Source: Armatimonadota bacterium (GTDB lineage: Bacteria > Armatimonadota > Fimbriimonadia > Fimbriimonadales > Fimbriimonadaceae). Taken from it: DNA of 64,000 nucleotides. Of the stretch, positions 1 to 6,970 are shown piece after piece. The translations under genes and the position numbers were made by a program. The stretch covers positions 1 through 64,000 of the forward strand of contig WGMG01000008.1 in NCBI GenBank assembly GCA_016125185.1, given 5' to 3'. Numbering within the stretch: the first letter of the stretch is position 1; each line of letters starts with the position of its first letter. The notes below the pieces were generated by a model. The model made no database searches. It was not told where the DNA came from and saw nothing but the letters and a program-made list of their open reading frames with translations.

Positions 1-154
1 AGAGTGCAGAGTGCAGAGTGCAGAGTGCAGAGTGCAGAGTGCAGAGTGCAGAGTGCAGAGTGCAGAGTGCAGAGTGCAGAGTGCAGAGTGCAGAGTGCAG
101 AGTGCAGAGTGCAGAGTGCAGAGTGCAGAGTGCAGAAGGCAGAAGGCAGAAGGC
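1..154. repeat. 7-bp tandem repeat (19 x AGAGTGC, then 3 x AGAAGGC)
   Basis: Nineteen exact head-to-tail copies of AGAGTGC fill positions 1-133. Three copies of the variant AGAAGGC follow at 134-154, and after that the pattern decays. Because 7 is not a multiple of 3, all three forward frames stay open and spell a Q-S-A-E-C-R-V period; these frames are artefacts, not genes. The array begins at or before the window edge, so its full length is unknown. It lies downstream of the minus-strand gene ending at 215. Confidence 0.97.
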
Positions 155-214
155 AAGGTGCCTATTGCCAAGTGCGGTGGCCCCGACTCCAAAGACGATC
201 CGATTTCGAAGTCG

Positions 215-679
215 TTAGTTGGACGGAAGCGCGGGGAACATGTCGCGGGAGATGGCTCCTACGTCGACCACCCACTTGCCACCCTCCTTTTCTAAGGAGA
301 GTTCGTATTTCTGCTCGTAGGCGCTGGGACCGGCTTTGGTTTCCATGACCGTTACGGTGGCGTGGTTTTCGCTCGTGGCGGTAGCGGAGGTAATGCGCCA
401 CGTGAAGAGAAAATGTTTGGCGGCGGTGTTCACGCAGAAGTCCCATGCGTCATGGAGGCGCTTCTTTTCTTTTTCGACGGCGGCGGGGTCGCTTTCGCCG
501 GTTCGGCTGAGCGATGTGAGAGTATCGACGTCGTGGCGCGCCAGGGCATCCATGAACCGTACGCCTACGTTGGCTGGCTCATCTTTGGCGAAAACAAAGG
601 ATGCGACGATCATGCCGGCGATGGCAATGGCCCCCAACCCTAGAATACTGACTTTTCCTGACTCTCGCATTGAACTCAT
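215..679 (-). CDS. membrane-anchored hypothetical protein, NTF2/DUF4878-like
   Basis: 154 residues. A hydrophobic segment at about residues 10-30 (ILGLGAIAIAGMIVASFVF) is a signal anchor or uncleaved signal peptide. The rest is an exported alpha+beta domain with a segment reading 'VRFMDALARHDVDTLTSL'. That is the usual opening of small NTF2-like or DUF4878 lipoprotein domains, where a helix is followed by a count of active units. The ATG at 679 is preceded by AAGG five bases upstream; a second ATG lies three codons on. The gene lies 13 bp downstream of the 693-1163 gene on the same strand, so they are probably co-transcribed. The family call is by pattern only; no catalytic motif is seen and the function is unknown. 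Confidence 0.7.
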   Translation of the reverse strand: MSSMRESGKVSILGLGAIAIAGMIVASFVFAKDEPANVGVRFMDALARHDVDTLTSLSRTGESDPAAVEKEKKRLHDAWDFCVNTAAKHFLFTWRITSATATSENHATVTVMETKAGPSAYEQKYELSLEKEGGKWVVDVGAISRDMFPALPSN

Positions 680-692
680 CTAACCTTACCAA

Positions 693-1163
693 TTATGGAA
701 CCGACAGTGCAGAAAGTGTCTTTCGAGCGCTGATTTTCCACTCGTGGGTTCCGTCTATCTTGTCTACCACCCATACCATAGGTGTCGGCGGTTGCTTGGG
801 CAACGTGTAGAGCACGACGATACGAACTTCGTTCGGATGTCGCTCCATTCGCGCCAAACTGTAGGTCGCTCCGGCCCTGAGCTGGAGCCAAACCCGCCGA
901 ATCAAGTTCATTGCGTACTCATCTCCACCCGATTCTGGGGTTCCGATGTTTTCGATGAGGGTCGTACGCATCAAATTCCAGTCGCTCATGGGGATTTTTT
1001 TGTCGTTGGCCTGAGAGACGCTGATGTTATGCAGCGAAGTATGAAACTTTCGTAATGTACTTTCAGGACCATAGTTCTGGAGCGTGGAATAAGTGAACAC
1101 CACCAGCAGGCTCAAAATGGCTGCTGGTAAAAGTGAGGCTTTTGGCACGGTCCAGAAATGCAT
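693..1163 (-). CDS. membrane-anchored hypothetical protein
   Basis: 156 residues. A single N-terminal hydrophobic helix (about residues 9-30, with LLPAAILSLLVVFTYS) is followed by a soluble domain that would lie outside the membrane. It is about the same size and layout as the neighbour at 215-679 (anchor, helix near 'GPESTLRKFHTSL', then beta strands ending in 'VWVVDKIDGTHEWKIS'), so the two may be distant paralogues. The ATG at 1163 has no clear ribosome binding site. A TATAAA lies six bases before it, so the message may be leaderless. It is divergent from the DUF1501 gene. I do not recognise a function. Confidence 0.7.
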   Translation of the reverse strand: MHFWTVPKASLLPAAILSLLVVFTYSTLQNYGPESTLRKFHTSLHNISVSQANDKKIPMSDWNLMRTTLIENIGTPESGGDEYAMNLIRRVWLQLRAGATYSLARMERHPNEVRIVVLYTLPKQPPTPMVWVVDKIDGTHEWKISARKTLSALSVP

Positions 1164-1169
1164 GAGTAC

Positions 1170-1175
1170 TTTATA
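1170..1175 (-). promoter_or_regulatory. candidate -10 box (TATAAA), leaderless start
   Basis: On the minus strand TATAAA is followed by six bases and then the ATG at 1163. TTGAAA lies 14 bases upstream, which is short for a -35 box. If used, transcription would begin at or next to the start codon. Confidence 0.35.
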
Positions 1176-1255
1176 TGTGAACTTTACTTTTTCAACGCCG
1201 TTTGTGATAATGAGGATTCCAACAATCCTACAATGTAGTTACCTGAGGAAACAAT

Positions 1256-2488
1256 ATGAGCGATTTTCTGAGCAGAAGAGACCTGATGAAGCACGGTGGC
1301 GTGATTGCAATCGGTCTCGCAGCGCCTAAATGGCTTTCGACGATTGCCGAAGCCGATGTATTGCGTGTGGCTAAAGGAGGCAAACCGGCCTCGGATACGG
1401 TTCTGGTTGTGTGTCAACTTTCCGGTGGCAACGACGGTCTGAACACCGTTATCCCATATGCCGATTCACTTTACTACAAATACCGACCGACGATCGGCCA
1501 CAAGGACGACGTCGTTCTGAAACTGAACGAGACGCTTGGTCTACACCCGGCGATGAAGGGCATGCAGACCCTTTACAAGGAAGGTAAGGTCGCGGTCATC
1601 ACCAACGTCGGCTATCCCAAGCCCAACCGCTCGCACTTCAAGAGTATGGACATTTGGCAGTCGGCAAGCCCGGACGACAAGATGAAGCATGGCTGGATTG
1701 GCCGCCACTTCGATTCCGAACTCAAGAAGGAGAAGCTGAACCCGATCGTGGCGCTTGGCCTTTCGACCGAGAAGCCGCTGGCACTTGTTGGCGATAGTGC
1801 AAGCATCCCGTGCTTTGCCTCGCTGACCGACGTTCAGAACATGCTGGGCGACGCCAGTTCGGAGCAGCTTTTGCGCGAGATCCAGGGAACAGACGCGATG
1901 ATGGGCAGCCCGACCCGCGTGGTCCAGCAGGCCAACAAGTCGGCTCTGGACGCGATGAGCGTTCTTTCGAAGCAGTTGGGTACGTTCACACCGAAGCAGA
2001 CTTACGGCGACGACGCGTTCGGCAAGGGCTTCAAGCAGATTTCGCAGTTGATCGGCGCTTCGCCGGCGACCCGAGTCGTGTACTTCTCGGCGGGTGGCTT
2101 CGATACGCACTCCCGACAGTTGGACACCCACGCTCGCCTTCTGGGCAACTTCTCCGACGCCGTTCTCGCGTTCCAGCGCGAAATGGAATCGATCAACCGT
2201 GCGGACAAGGTCATCATCCTGGTCTTCTCCGAGTTTGGTCGACGCGTCAGCGAGAACGCCAGCCAGGGTACGGACCACGGCGCTGCGGCTCCGATGTTCG
2301 TGATCGGCGGCAAGGTCAAGGGCGGCATCCACGGTACGACGCCGGACCTCAGCGACCTGCAAGATGGCGACGTTCGGTTCAAGACCGACTTCCGGCAAGT
2401 CTACGCGGCCACTCTCGACAATTGGATCGGTGGCGACAGCGAAGTGGTTCTCGGACAGAAGTTCGACGACCTTCCTCTCTTCGCATAA
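1256..2488 (+). CDS. Tat-exported DUF1501 family protein
   Basis: 410 residues. The N-terminus has a twin-arginine motif (SRRDLMK, residues 6-12) followed by a hydrophobic stretch (GGVIAIGLAAPKWL). This fits export of a folded protein by the Tat system. The body matches the DUF1501 family (sulfatase/alkaline-phosphatase-like fold): 'LVVCQLSGGNDGLNTVIPY' near residue 50, 'FSAGGFDTHSRQ' near 280, and 'VFSEFGRRVSENASQGTDHG' near 325 as the conserved block with possible metal ligands. The start follows GAGGAAAC. DUF1501 genes are normally paired with DUF1800 genes; here the DUF1800 gene is at 5511-6911 on the other strand. The biochemical role of the pair is not established. A strong terminator follows at 2510. 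Confidence 0.93.
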   Translation: MSDFLSRRDLMKHGGVIAIGLAAPKWLSTIAEADVLRVAKGGKPASDTVLVVCQLSGGNDGLNTVIPYADSLYYKYRPTIGHKDDVVLKLNETLGLHPAMKGMQTLYKEGKVAVITNVGYPKPNRSHFKSMDIWQSASPDDKMKHGWIGRHFDSELKKEKLNPIVALGLSTEKPLALVGDSASIPCFASLTDVQNMLGDASSEQLLREIQGTDAMMGSPTRVVQQANKSALDAMSVLSKQLGTFTPKQTYGDDAFGKGFKQISQLIGASPATRVVYFSAGGFDTHSRQLDTHARLLGNFSDAVLAFQREMESINRADKVIILVFSEFGRRVSENASQGTDHGAAAPMFVIGGKVKGGIHGTTPDLSDLQDGDVRFKTDFRQVYAATLDNWIGGDSEVVLGQKFDDLPLFA

Positions 2489-2509
2489 GGGGCGAAGAGA
2501 CCTCCTCAA

Positions 2510-2550
2510 CCCCGTTCGCACCTCAGGGCGAACGGGGTCTTTTTGTTTTG
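2510..2550 (+). terminator. intrinsic terminator after the DUF1501 gene
   Basis: A perfect 10-bp stem (CCCCGTTCGC at 2510-2519 with GCGAACGGGG at 2528-2537) and 8-base loop are followed directly by TCTTTTTGTTTTG. It is 21 bp after the DUF1501 stop and 36 bp before the next start. Confidence 0.93.
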
Positions 2551-2586
2551 ACCCTCGCCAAAACGGATAAACTAGGCTATCAGATC

Positions 2587-3021
2587 ATGCACTACTTGAC
2601 CGTCCAGGACGTTTTGTGGATTCACCTCCAGATCGCCAAGAAAACTGTGAAATTCAACTATGCGAAGCTTGAGGAGGCGGTCAGCTATCAGTACGCCTAC
2701 GGGAAGAGTAAGGATGTTTTGAGTCAGGCGTCGCGGTTCTTCGTGGGCTTTCCGGCGATGAAGCCTTTTGAGTGCGGAAACGACGCGGCGGCGCTGGTGG
2801 CGGGTTTGACGTTTTTGATTTCCAACGGATTCCATCCGAAAAGCGGCGAGAAGGATTTGGCAGGTTGGTTCGAACGGGCTTCGAATCGGAGCGACAGCAA
2901 GGCGGCGATCGAGTCGATGGCGAAGCGATGCGAGCATGACCATCATGCGACGATGCGAGAGATCGCGACGGAAGTGATGGAGACGTATGCGTCGACGGTG
3001 AAGAAGCTGTTGGCGGATTAA
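2587..3021 (+). CDS. degenerate Doc/Fic-like protein
   Basis: 144 residues. It opens with 'HYLTVQDVLWIHLQI', the typical start of Doc (death-on-curing) proteins. A Fic-like core ('MKPFECGNDAAA', residues 58-69) and 'ALVAGLTFLISNGF' follow, where Doc proteins have 'ALAAALVFLELNGY'. The catalytic Fic motif is HPFxxGNKR. Here the histidine is Lys59 and the final Lys-Arg is Asp66-Ala67, so phosphotransfer or AMPylation activity is unlikely. No antitoxin-sized gene lies beside it. The region after residue 85 is helical and ends in 'METYASTVKKLLAD'. The start is the ATG at 2587; the frame upstream runs antisense-like through the DUF1501 gene and was discarded. It may be a domesticated scaffold or regulatory protein. 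Confidence 0.72.
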   Translation: MHYLTVQDVLWIHLQIAKKTVKFNYAKLEEAVSYQYAYGKSKDVLSQASRFFVGFPAMKPFECGNDAAALVAGLTFLISNGFHPKSGEKDLAGWFERASNRSDSKAAIESMAKRCEHDHHATMREIATEVMETYASTVKKLLAD

Positions 3022-3184
3022 CGGCGACTTTTTGAGTCCTTGCAGGTGACTCACCCGGTTCACTCGTTCCTTATTCACTGGCCTCTCTGGCCAGAGGCAT
3101 CCTTGGATGATCGCATCAGTGATTGGCCACTGAGGCCTAGGCACTGAATGATTCTTGCGGAATTGCCCTCACCCGTCTGCTGAC

Positions 3185-3871
3185 TCAGACTAGGTCGCCG
3201 GGGGCGCTGCAGGCGTTTTCGGGGTTGGAGCGCATGGCTTCGAACGCGAGGGCGGCGATAGATGCTCCGAGCATGGGGCCGACAATGTACACCCAGTAGG
3301 CTCCCAGTGCTTCGGGGTTGCCGAAGAGTGCAGGTCCGAATGATCGGGCCGGGTTCATCGAGCCGCCGGTGATGGGACCGCCGATGAGGACTCCAAAGAT
3401 GACGGTCAGGCCGATGGCCAGTGGGGGCGCGATTGGGTTCATGCGCTTGTCGGTCGCGGTGGCGATGATGACGAGCATGAGGATGAAGGTGATGGCGACC
3501 TCGGTGCCGACGTTTCGGAGGACGAGGTGAGTGTCAGCGGGGATATGGACGCCCGATCCACCGCCGTACAGGAGCGCAACGACAGCCGCAGCTACCACGC
3601 CACCGGCCATCTGGACGAGCCAGTAGGGCGCAACGTAGCGCCAAGGGAAGCGTTTTGCGAGGGCAAAGCCGAGGGTGACGGCCGGATTGAAGTGGGCGGC
3701 GGAGATGGGGCCTAATGCGGCGATCATGGCGAGCACGGGGAGGCCCGAGGCGATCGCGGCGACGAGAAGGCCTTGATCGACACCGGACACGTGGCCTATG
3801 GCGGAGACGGCAACAGGGGCGAAGACGATGACGAAGGTGCCGACGAACTCGGCCAAGTATCGCTTGATCAC
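3185..3871 (-). CDS. aquaporin/MIP channel of the ars cassette (AqpS-like)
   Basis: 228 residues with about six membrane segments and both aquaporin signature loops: NPA at 62-64 ('AAHFNPAVTLG') and NPA at 173-175 followed by Arg176 ('SMNPARSFGPAL'). The gene starts with GTG at 3871, overlapping the arsC TGA, so it is translationally coupled to arsC. In Sinorhizobium meliloti an aquaglyceroporin (AqpS) in the ars operon lets arsenite made by ArsC leave the cell by diffusion in place of an ArsB or Acr3 pump. The same role is inferred here from gene order. No arsB or acr3 is seen in the cassette. The alternative is a general water or glycerol channel. Confidence 0.93.
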   Translation of the reverse strand: MIKRYLAEFVGTFVIVFAPVAVSAIGHVSGVDQGLLVAAIASGLPVLAMIAALGPISAAHFNPAVTLGFALAKRFPWRYVAPYWLVQMAGGVVAAAVVALLYGGGSGVHIPADTHLVLRNVGTEVAITFILMLVIIATATDKRMNPIAPPLAIGLTVIFGVLIGGPITGGSMNPARSFGPALFGNPEALGAYWVYIVGPMLGASIAALAFEAMRSNPENACSAPGDLV

Positions 3872-4278
3872 GGGGTACTGACCTCCGCCAGTTTGATTTC
3901 TACAAATTCGCGGATTTGGTCGCGGATCTCGCGGACCTTTTCGATAGGTTGTCCGGCGGGGTCGTCCAGACCCCAGTCCTCGGTGAGGAGGAACTTGGTA
4001 GGGCAGGCTTCGGCATCCACGCCACAGCCCATGGAGATGATCTGGTCGGATTCGGTGACCATTTCGGGGGTGAGGAGCTTGGGCGCTTGCCCGTCCATCG
4101 AGATGCCGAGCTCGGCCATGACTTCGACAGCGACGGGGTTGAGGGTTTTGCCGCCCACGGTTCCGGCGGATGCTCCTTCGACGGGCAAACCCTTTTCCTT
4201 GGCCAGATGGTTGACGAAGGCTTCGGCCATTTGCGAGCGGCCGGCGTTGTGGACACAGACGAAGAGAAGACGGGTCAT
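3868..4278 (-). CDS. arsC: arsenate reductase, thioredoxin-coupled LMW-phosphatase type
   Basis: 136 residues. It has the low-molecular-weight phosphatase P-loop C-x5-R (Cys8 to Arg14, 'CVHNAGRSQMAEAF'). A second pair, Cys85 and Cys92, has C-x6-C spacing like the triple-cysteine relay of the Staphylococcus ArsC. The general acid region is 'DWGLDDPAG'. It reduces arsenate to arsenite in the cytoplasm, with thioredoxin as the expected electron donor. I chose ATG 4278, one base after the arsR stop; a longer frame adds 19 residues that are the antisense of arsR. It ends in a 4-base overlap with the aquaporin start. Confidence 0.95.
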   Translation of the reverse strand: MTRLLFVCVHNAGRSQMAEAFVNHLAKEKGLPVEGASAGTVGGKTLNPVAVEVMAELGISMDGQAPKLLTPEMVTESDQIISMGCGVDAEACPTKFLLTEDWGLDDPAGQPIEKVREIRDQIREFVEIKLAEVSTP

Positions 4279-4279
4279 G

Positions 4280-4627
4280 TCAGCAACAACAGCCCTCCTC
4301 GGGCTGGGTGGCGGCGAGGGTGGCGAAGTACTCACCGAGGGCGGAAAGGTTGTCTCGACAGACGGTGCAGACCATCGCCTTGCCGCGGCGCTGAATCTGG
4401 ATCAGGTTAGCGTCGGCGAGTTCGTGCAGGTGGTGGGAGATCGTGGAGTTGATCTTGTCCTGACCGGTGATGTGGCAACAGACCTCGCTGGCGGTCGGAC
4501 CTTCGATGCCTCCGTCTTCGAGCACTGCGGCGCTCCCGCAACAGGACTTCGTCAGGAATTCGACGATTTCACGCCGAGTAGGGTCACCCAGCGCTTTGAG
4601 GCTCCGTGCGATCATTTCGTCCGTCAT
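4280..4627 (-). CDS. arsR: ArsR-family metalloregulator
   Basis: 115 residues. It is a winged-helix repressor opening 'MIARSLKALGDPTRREIVEFL', with recognition helix 'INSTISHHLHEL' near residues 59-70 and wing 'IQIQRRGKAMVC'. It is unusually rich in cysteine: Cys29-Cys30, Cys50-Cys51, two more near residues 83-86, and a terminal CCC. These are candidates for As(III) thiolate binding, but the classic ELCVCDLC helix is not present. It is the first gene of the arsR-arsC-aquaporin operon. I use the ATG at 4627, because the longer frame would read through the palindromic control region and the end of the upstream gene. Arsenic specificity is inferred from arsC. Confidence 0.94.
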   Translation of the reverse strand: MTDEMIARSLKALGDPTRREIVEFLTKSCCGSAAVLEDGGIEGPTASEVCCHITGQDKINSTISHHLHELADANLIQIQRRGKAMVCTVCRDNLSALGEYFATLAATQPEEGCCC

Positions 4628-4668
4628 CGAAACGATATTAGCATATGTTTCGATGACGGACGAAATGA
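4612..4668. promoter_or_regulatory. 22-bp perfect inverted repeat over the arsR start; probable operator/promoter
   Basis: The arm at 4612-4633 is the exact reverse complement of 4647-4668, with 13 bases between. The left arm includes the arsR start codon (4625-4627) and its first five codons. On the minus strand a TAATAT (4640-4635) sits in the loop, seven bases before the ATG, and could be a -10 box for a leaderless message. It fills the gap between the 4675-5211 gene and arsR. ArsR repressors bind dyad sites overlapping their own promoter, so autoregulation is inferred. Confidence 0.75.
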
Positions 4669-4674
4669 ACTGTG

Positions 4675-5211
4675 TTAACCTTTGTTCATAATTTTGCGGA
4701 GCTTGGCTTCCTTCTCGGGTCCCCAGTAGGCGCAATCGAGTTGGAGGAAGACGGACGTGTACGGCACGGTGAAGTCCGTTTTGAGCAAGAGGACGCGGAA
4801 GGTTTTGCCGGCGTCGTCGAGATTCTTGATGATGTCCTCGTGGAGTTCGCTCTGGGTGGGCTTGCCTTTGAGCAGGGAGGCGAGTTCTTTGCGGTAGGCG
4901 GTGACGCCCCTGGCGTCGGCTTCGGGGACATAGGAAAGTTCTTTGTCCAGGTGCACGATGGGCATGACGTGCTTTGCTTTGGAGAGCTGGCTAAGCACTT
5001 CCTTGAGAACCTCGATCTGCGACGCATGGGTGACGATGGTTCGGATGCCGGGGCTGTTTTGAGCCGGGTAGGCGGAGTCGGCAACGACGATCCAGTTTCG
5101 GTGGCCGAGGAGGGGGATTTCTTTCCTTAGCTCGGCTTTCCAGGAGGTCGACGACTCTTGGGGCAATGGGGTGGCCAAAAAGGCGGTTGTGAACGCGAGA
5201 GCACTAATCAT
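4675..5211 (-). CDS. secreted RbsD/FucU-like protein
   Basis: 178 residues with a signal peptide (about residues 1-18, 'MISALAFTTAFLATPLPQ'). The mature part resembles the RbsD/FucU sugar pyranase/mutarotase family: 'LLGHRNWIVVADSAYP' matches the family segment GHxDxIVIADAGxP, whose histidine is catalytic, and 'SPGIRTI' and 'GVTAYR' follow. Classical RbsD and FucU are cytosolic decamers of about 140 residues, so an exported version is unusual. It lies upstream of arsR on the same strand with 47 bp between. No sugar kinase or transporter is adjacent. The family call is moderately sure; substrate unknown. Confidence 0.65.
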   Translation of the reverse strand: MISALAFTTAFLATPLPQESSTSWKAELRKEIPLLGHRNWIVVADSAYPAQNSPGIRTIVTHASQIEVLKEVLSQLSKAKHVMPIVHLDKELSYVPEADARGVTAYRKELASLLKGKPTQSELHEDIIKNLDDAGKTFRVLLLKTDFTVPYTSVFLQLDCAYWGPEKEAKLRKIMNKG

Positions 5212-5259
5212 GACACCACTCTGTGACGTGGTGAGGTTACCCGTGGTGGGGTGAGAAAA

Positions 5260-5334
5260 TGGAGCGGGCGACGAGACTCGAACTCGCGACTCTCTGCTTG
5301 GGAAGCAGACACTCTACCACTGAGTTACGCCCGC
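5260..5334 (-). tRNA. tRNA-Gly (CCC anticodon)
   Basis: On the minus strand the acceptor GCGGGCG pairs with CGCCCGC. The D arm is 'AACTCAGTGGTAGAGT', the anticodon stem CTGCT/AGCAG holds loop TTCCCAA, and the T arm has GTTCGAGTC. CCA is encoded in the gene (5260-5262). The CCC anticodon reads GGG. Confidence 0.96.
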
Positions 5335-5359
5335 TTGCCCTCCATGGAGGCGGTCACTT

Positions 5360-5433
5360 TGGAGCGGGCGATGGGAATCGAACCCACGTAGCCAGCTTGG
5401 AAGGCTGGAGCTTTACCATTAAGCTACGCCCGC
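5360..5433 (-). tRNA. tRNA-Gly (TCC anticodon)
   Basis: On the minus strand the acceptor GCGGGCG pairs with CGCCCGC. The D arm is 'AGCTTAATGGTAAAGCT', the anticodon loop is CTTCCAA, and the T arm has GGTTCGATTCC. CCA is encoded (5360-5362). The TCC anticodon reads GGA and GGG. It is 25 bp upstream of the other glycine tRNA, and they are probably one transcript. Confidence 0.96.
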
Positions 5434-5460
5434 TTTGGGTGATCTTTATTATGCACAATC

Positions 5461-5490
5461 GAACCCGATCCTTGCCAGCGGATCGGGTTC
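5461..5490 (-). terminator. hairpin between the DUF1800 gene and tRNA genes
   Basis: A perfect 11-bp stem (GAACCCGATCC with GGATCGGGTTC) and 8-base loop lie 20 bp after the DUF1800 stop. There is no long T run, so it may be a weak terminator or a processing hairpin. Confidence 0.6.
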
Positions 5491-5510
5491 AGATTTGCCC
5501 ACCAGGGGGC

Positions 5511-6911
5511 TTAGCAGAATTGGAATTCAGGCGAGCCGAAGATCAATCGCAGGACGTCGGCCGCGACGGTGTTGGCGTTCTTCTGCGAAAGCTCCTGGCC
5601 GTTGAGGCTCTTGGTGGCCGCATCGGCGAGGTACTGCATCTTGTTTTCGCTGAAGGCAACGTCGTACATGGACGCCAGCTTGGTGGCGATGCCCATCGGG
5701 CTGGGATCACCGGCAAGGATTGTGTAAATCGGGTAGCGATTGATGCCACCCTTCGCGCCGCCCATGACTTTGTTGGCCCAGTTGATGCGCTCGACCATGG
5801 TGGCGGAGGAAATCCAGGCGTCTCCTGGCTTCCAGCCGGATACGTCGGGCGGATAGAGGAGCCACATGCCTTGGCTCTTCATCGACGCCGAAACGGCGGC
5901 GGCGGGAGCGAGGCGGGCTCGGGCACCGGTATCGGACTGGCCAAGCGAGGCTAGTTGCTGGGCCATCGCTTCGCCGACACCCATTGCGCGCGCGGAGGCC
6001 ATGCAGAAGTCAAGCGGGTTCTTGATGAGCTTGCGGTGGGCTCGGTCAGAGTAGAACTCATCGGATTCGACGATCGCGCGGATGAGCGTCTTGATATCGA
6101 GACCAGACCGCCAGAAGTCATCGACGAACGGTTTGAGGGTGGCGGGGTCGGCGTTTGGATAGACGAACCAGTTCCAAATCTTGTTGGTGATGAACTCGGC
6201 CACGCGCGGTTTGGAGCAGAGGATGCCGAGAACGTCGTCGCCGCTCAGATCGCCTGTCTTACCGAGGACGGTCTTGGTGCCGTCGTCGTGGAGGACGGGC
6301 TTGAACATGAAGGTCGCGGGCGACTTTTGGGCGTTGCGGCCGTTGCGGACGAAGCTCCAGCCCGTGAACGCTCGGGCGGCTTCTTGGATGTCCTTTTCAG
6401 TGTAGTTGCCGACGCCGAGGGTAAAGAGCTCCATGACCTCGCGGCCGAAGTTCTCGTTCGCGCGACCCTTGATGTTGTCCTGGCCGTCGAGCCAGATGAG
6501 CATGGCGGGATCTTTGGCGACTTCGCTGAGAAGGGTTTTGAAGTTGCCGAGCGCGTTGCGGCGAAGGATGTCGTTTTGCTGAATCATCAGCGGACCGTTG
6601 GTGACCTTTTCGGCGCTGGTGGCGAAGTGGTTATGCCAGAAGTGGGTCATCTTCTCCAGCAACGGGCGGCGGGTCATGAGAATCCGCGCCGACCAGCCTA
6701 CGACGGCCTGCTGAGGGCGAATCTGGCCCTTTTGGTCCTGGATGACATCCCACGAGAAATCATAAAGCTCGGGGACCTGTTCGCAGTTCAGGAGCTTGTC
6801 GATGGCACCCTTGAGGCCCCCCTGCATGTAATAGTTAACTTCTTCTTCGCTCGCTCCAAGGCCGAATCGGCGAAGGAGGTGGGCCACTTTGTCGCGTTCA
6901 GTCAGTGCCAT
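5511..6911 (-). CDS. DUF1800 family protein
   Basis: 466 residues from the ATG at 6911; a TTG eight codons upstream (6935) is an alternative start. DUF1800 hallmarks are seen: 'DKVAHLLRRFGLGAS' at the start, 'MTHFWHNHFATS' near residue 105, 'NENFGREVMELFTLGVGNYTE' near 165, 'AARAFTGWSF' and the late 'PPDVSGWKPGDAWI' near residue 375. Members occur next to DUF1501 genes in Planctomycetes, Armatimonadota and Proteobacteria, and their reaction is not known. No Tat or Sec signal is visible. The usual partner is here 3 kb away (1256-2488) and on the opposite strand. Confidence 0.93.
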   Translation of the reverse strand: MALTERDKVAHLLRRFGLGASEEEVNYYMQGGLKGAIDKLLNCEQVPELYDFSWDVIQDQKGQIRPQQAVVGWSARILMTRRPLLEKMTHFWHNHFATSAEKVTNGPLMIQQNDILRRNALGNFKTLLSEVAKDPAMLIWLDGQDNIKGRANENFGREVMELFTLGVGNYTEKDIQEAARAFTGWSFVRNGRNAQKSPATFMFKPVLHDDGTKTVLGKTGDLSGDDVLGILCSKPRVAEFITNKIWNWFVYPNADPATLKPFVDDFWRSGLDIKTLIRAIVESDEFYSDRAHRKLIKNPLDFCMASARAMGVGEAMAQQLASLGQSDTGARARLAPAAAVSASMKSQGMWLLYPPDVSGWKPGDAWISSATMVERINWANKVMGGAKGGINRYPIYTILAGDPSPMGIATKLASMYDVAFSENKMQYLADAATKSLNGQELSQKNANTVAADVLRLIFGSPEFQFC

Positions 6912-6970
6912 ATCAGATGCCTTAACGATCCTCAATTCTTTCGGTTCGCTTACGTACCAAAATACCTAGC

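Noticed and set aside
4-348. Cysteine-rich reading frames across the start of the window in all three forward frames
   Set aside because: They are made by the 7-bp repeat and run antisense into the 215-679 gene; no ribosome binding site or known motif.
1541-2521. Long minus-strand frame opposite the DUF1501 gene
   Set aside because: Arginine- and leucine-rich antisense shadow of a well-supported gene; no start signal or domain.
1810-2586. Upstream extension of the Doc-like protein frame
   Set aside because: It is an alternative frame of the DUF1501 gene and crosses its terminator; Doc homology begins at the ATG at 2587.
3061-3098. Palindromic CTCTGGCCAGAG near 3085-3096 as a terminator or recombination site
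   Set aside because: Short, no T run and no partner copy seen; convergent gene ends nearby make any role unclear.
5260-5433. tRNA genes as an attachment site for an integrated element
   Set aside because: No integrase gene and no second copy of a tRNA 3' end were found in the window.
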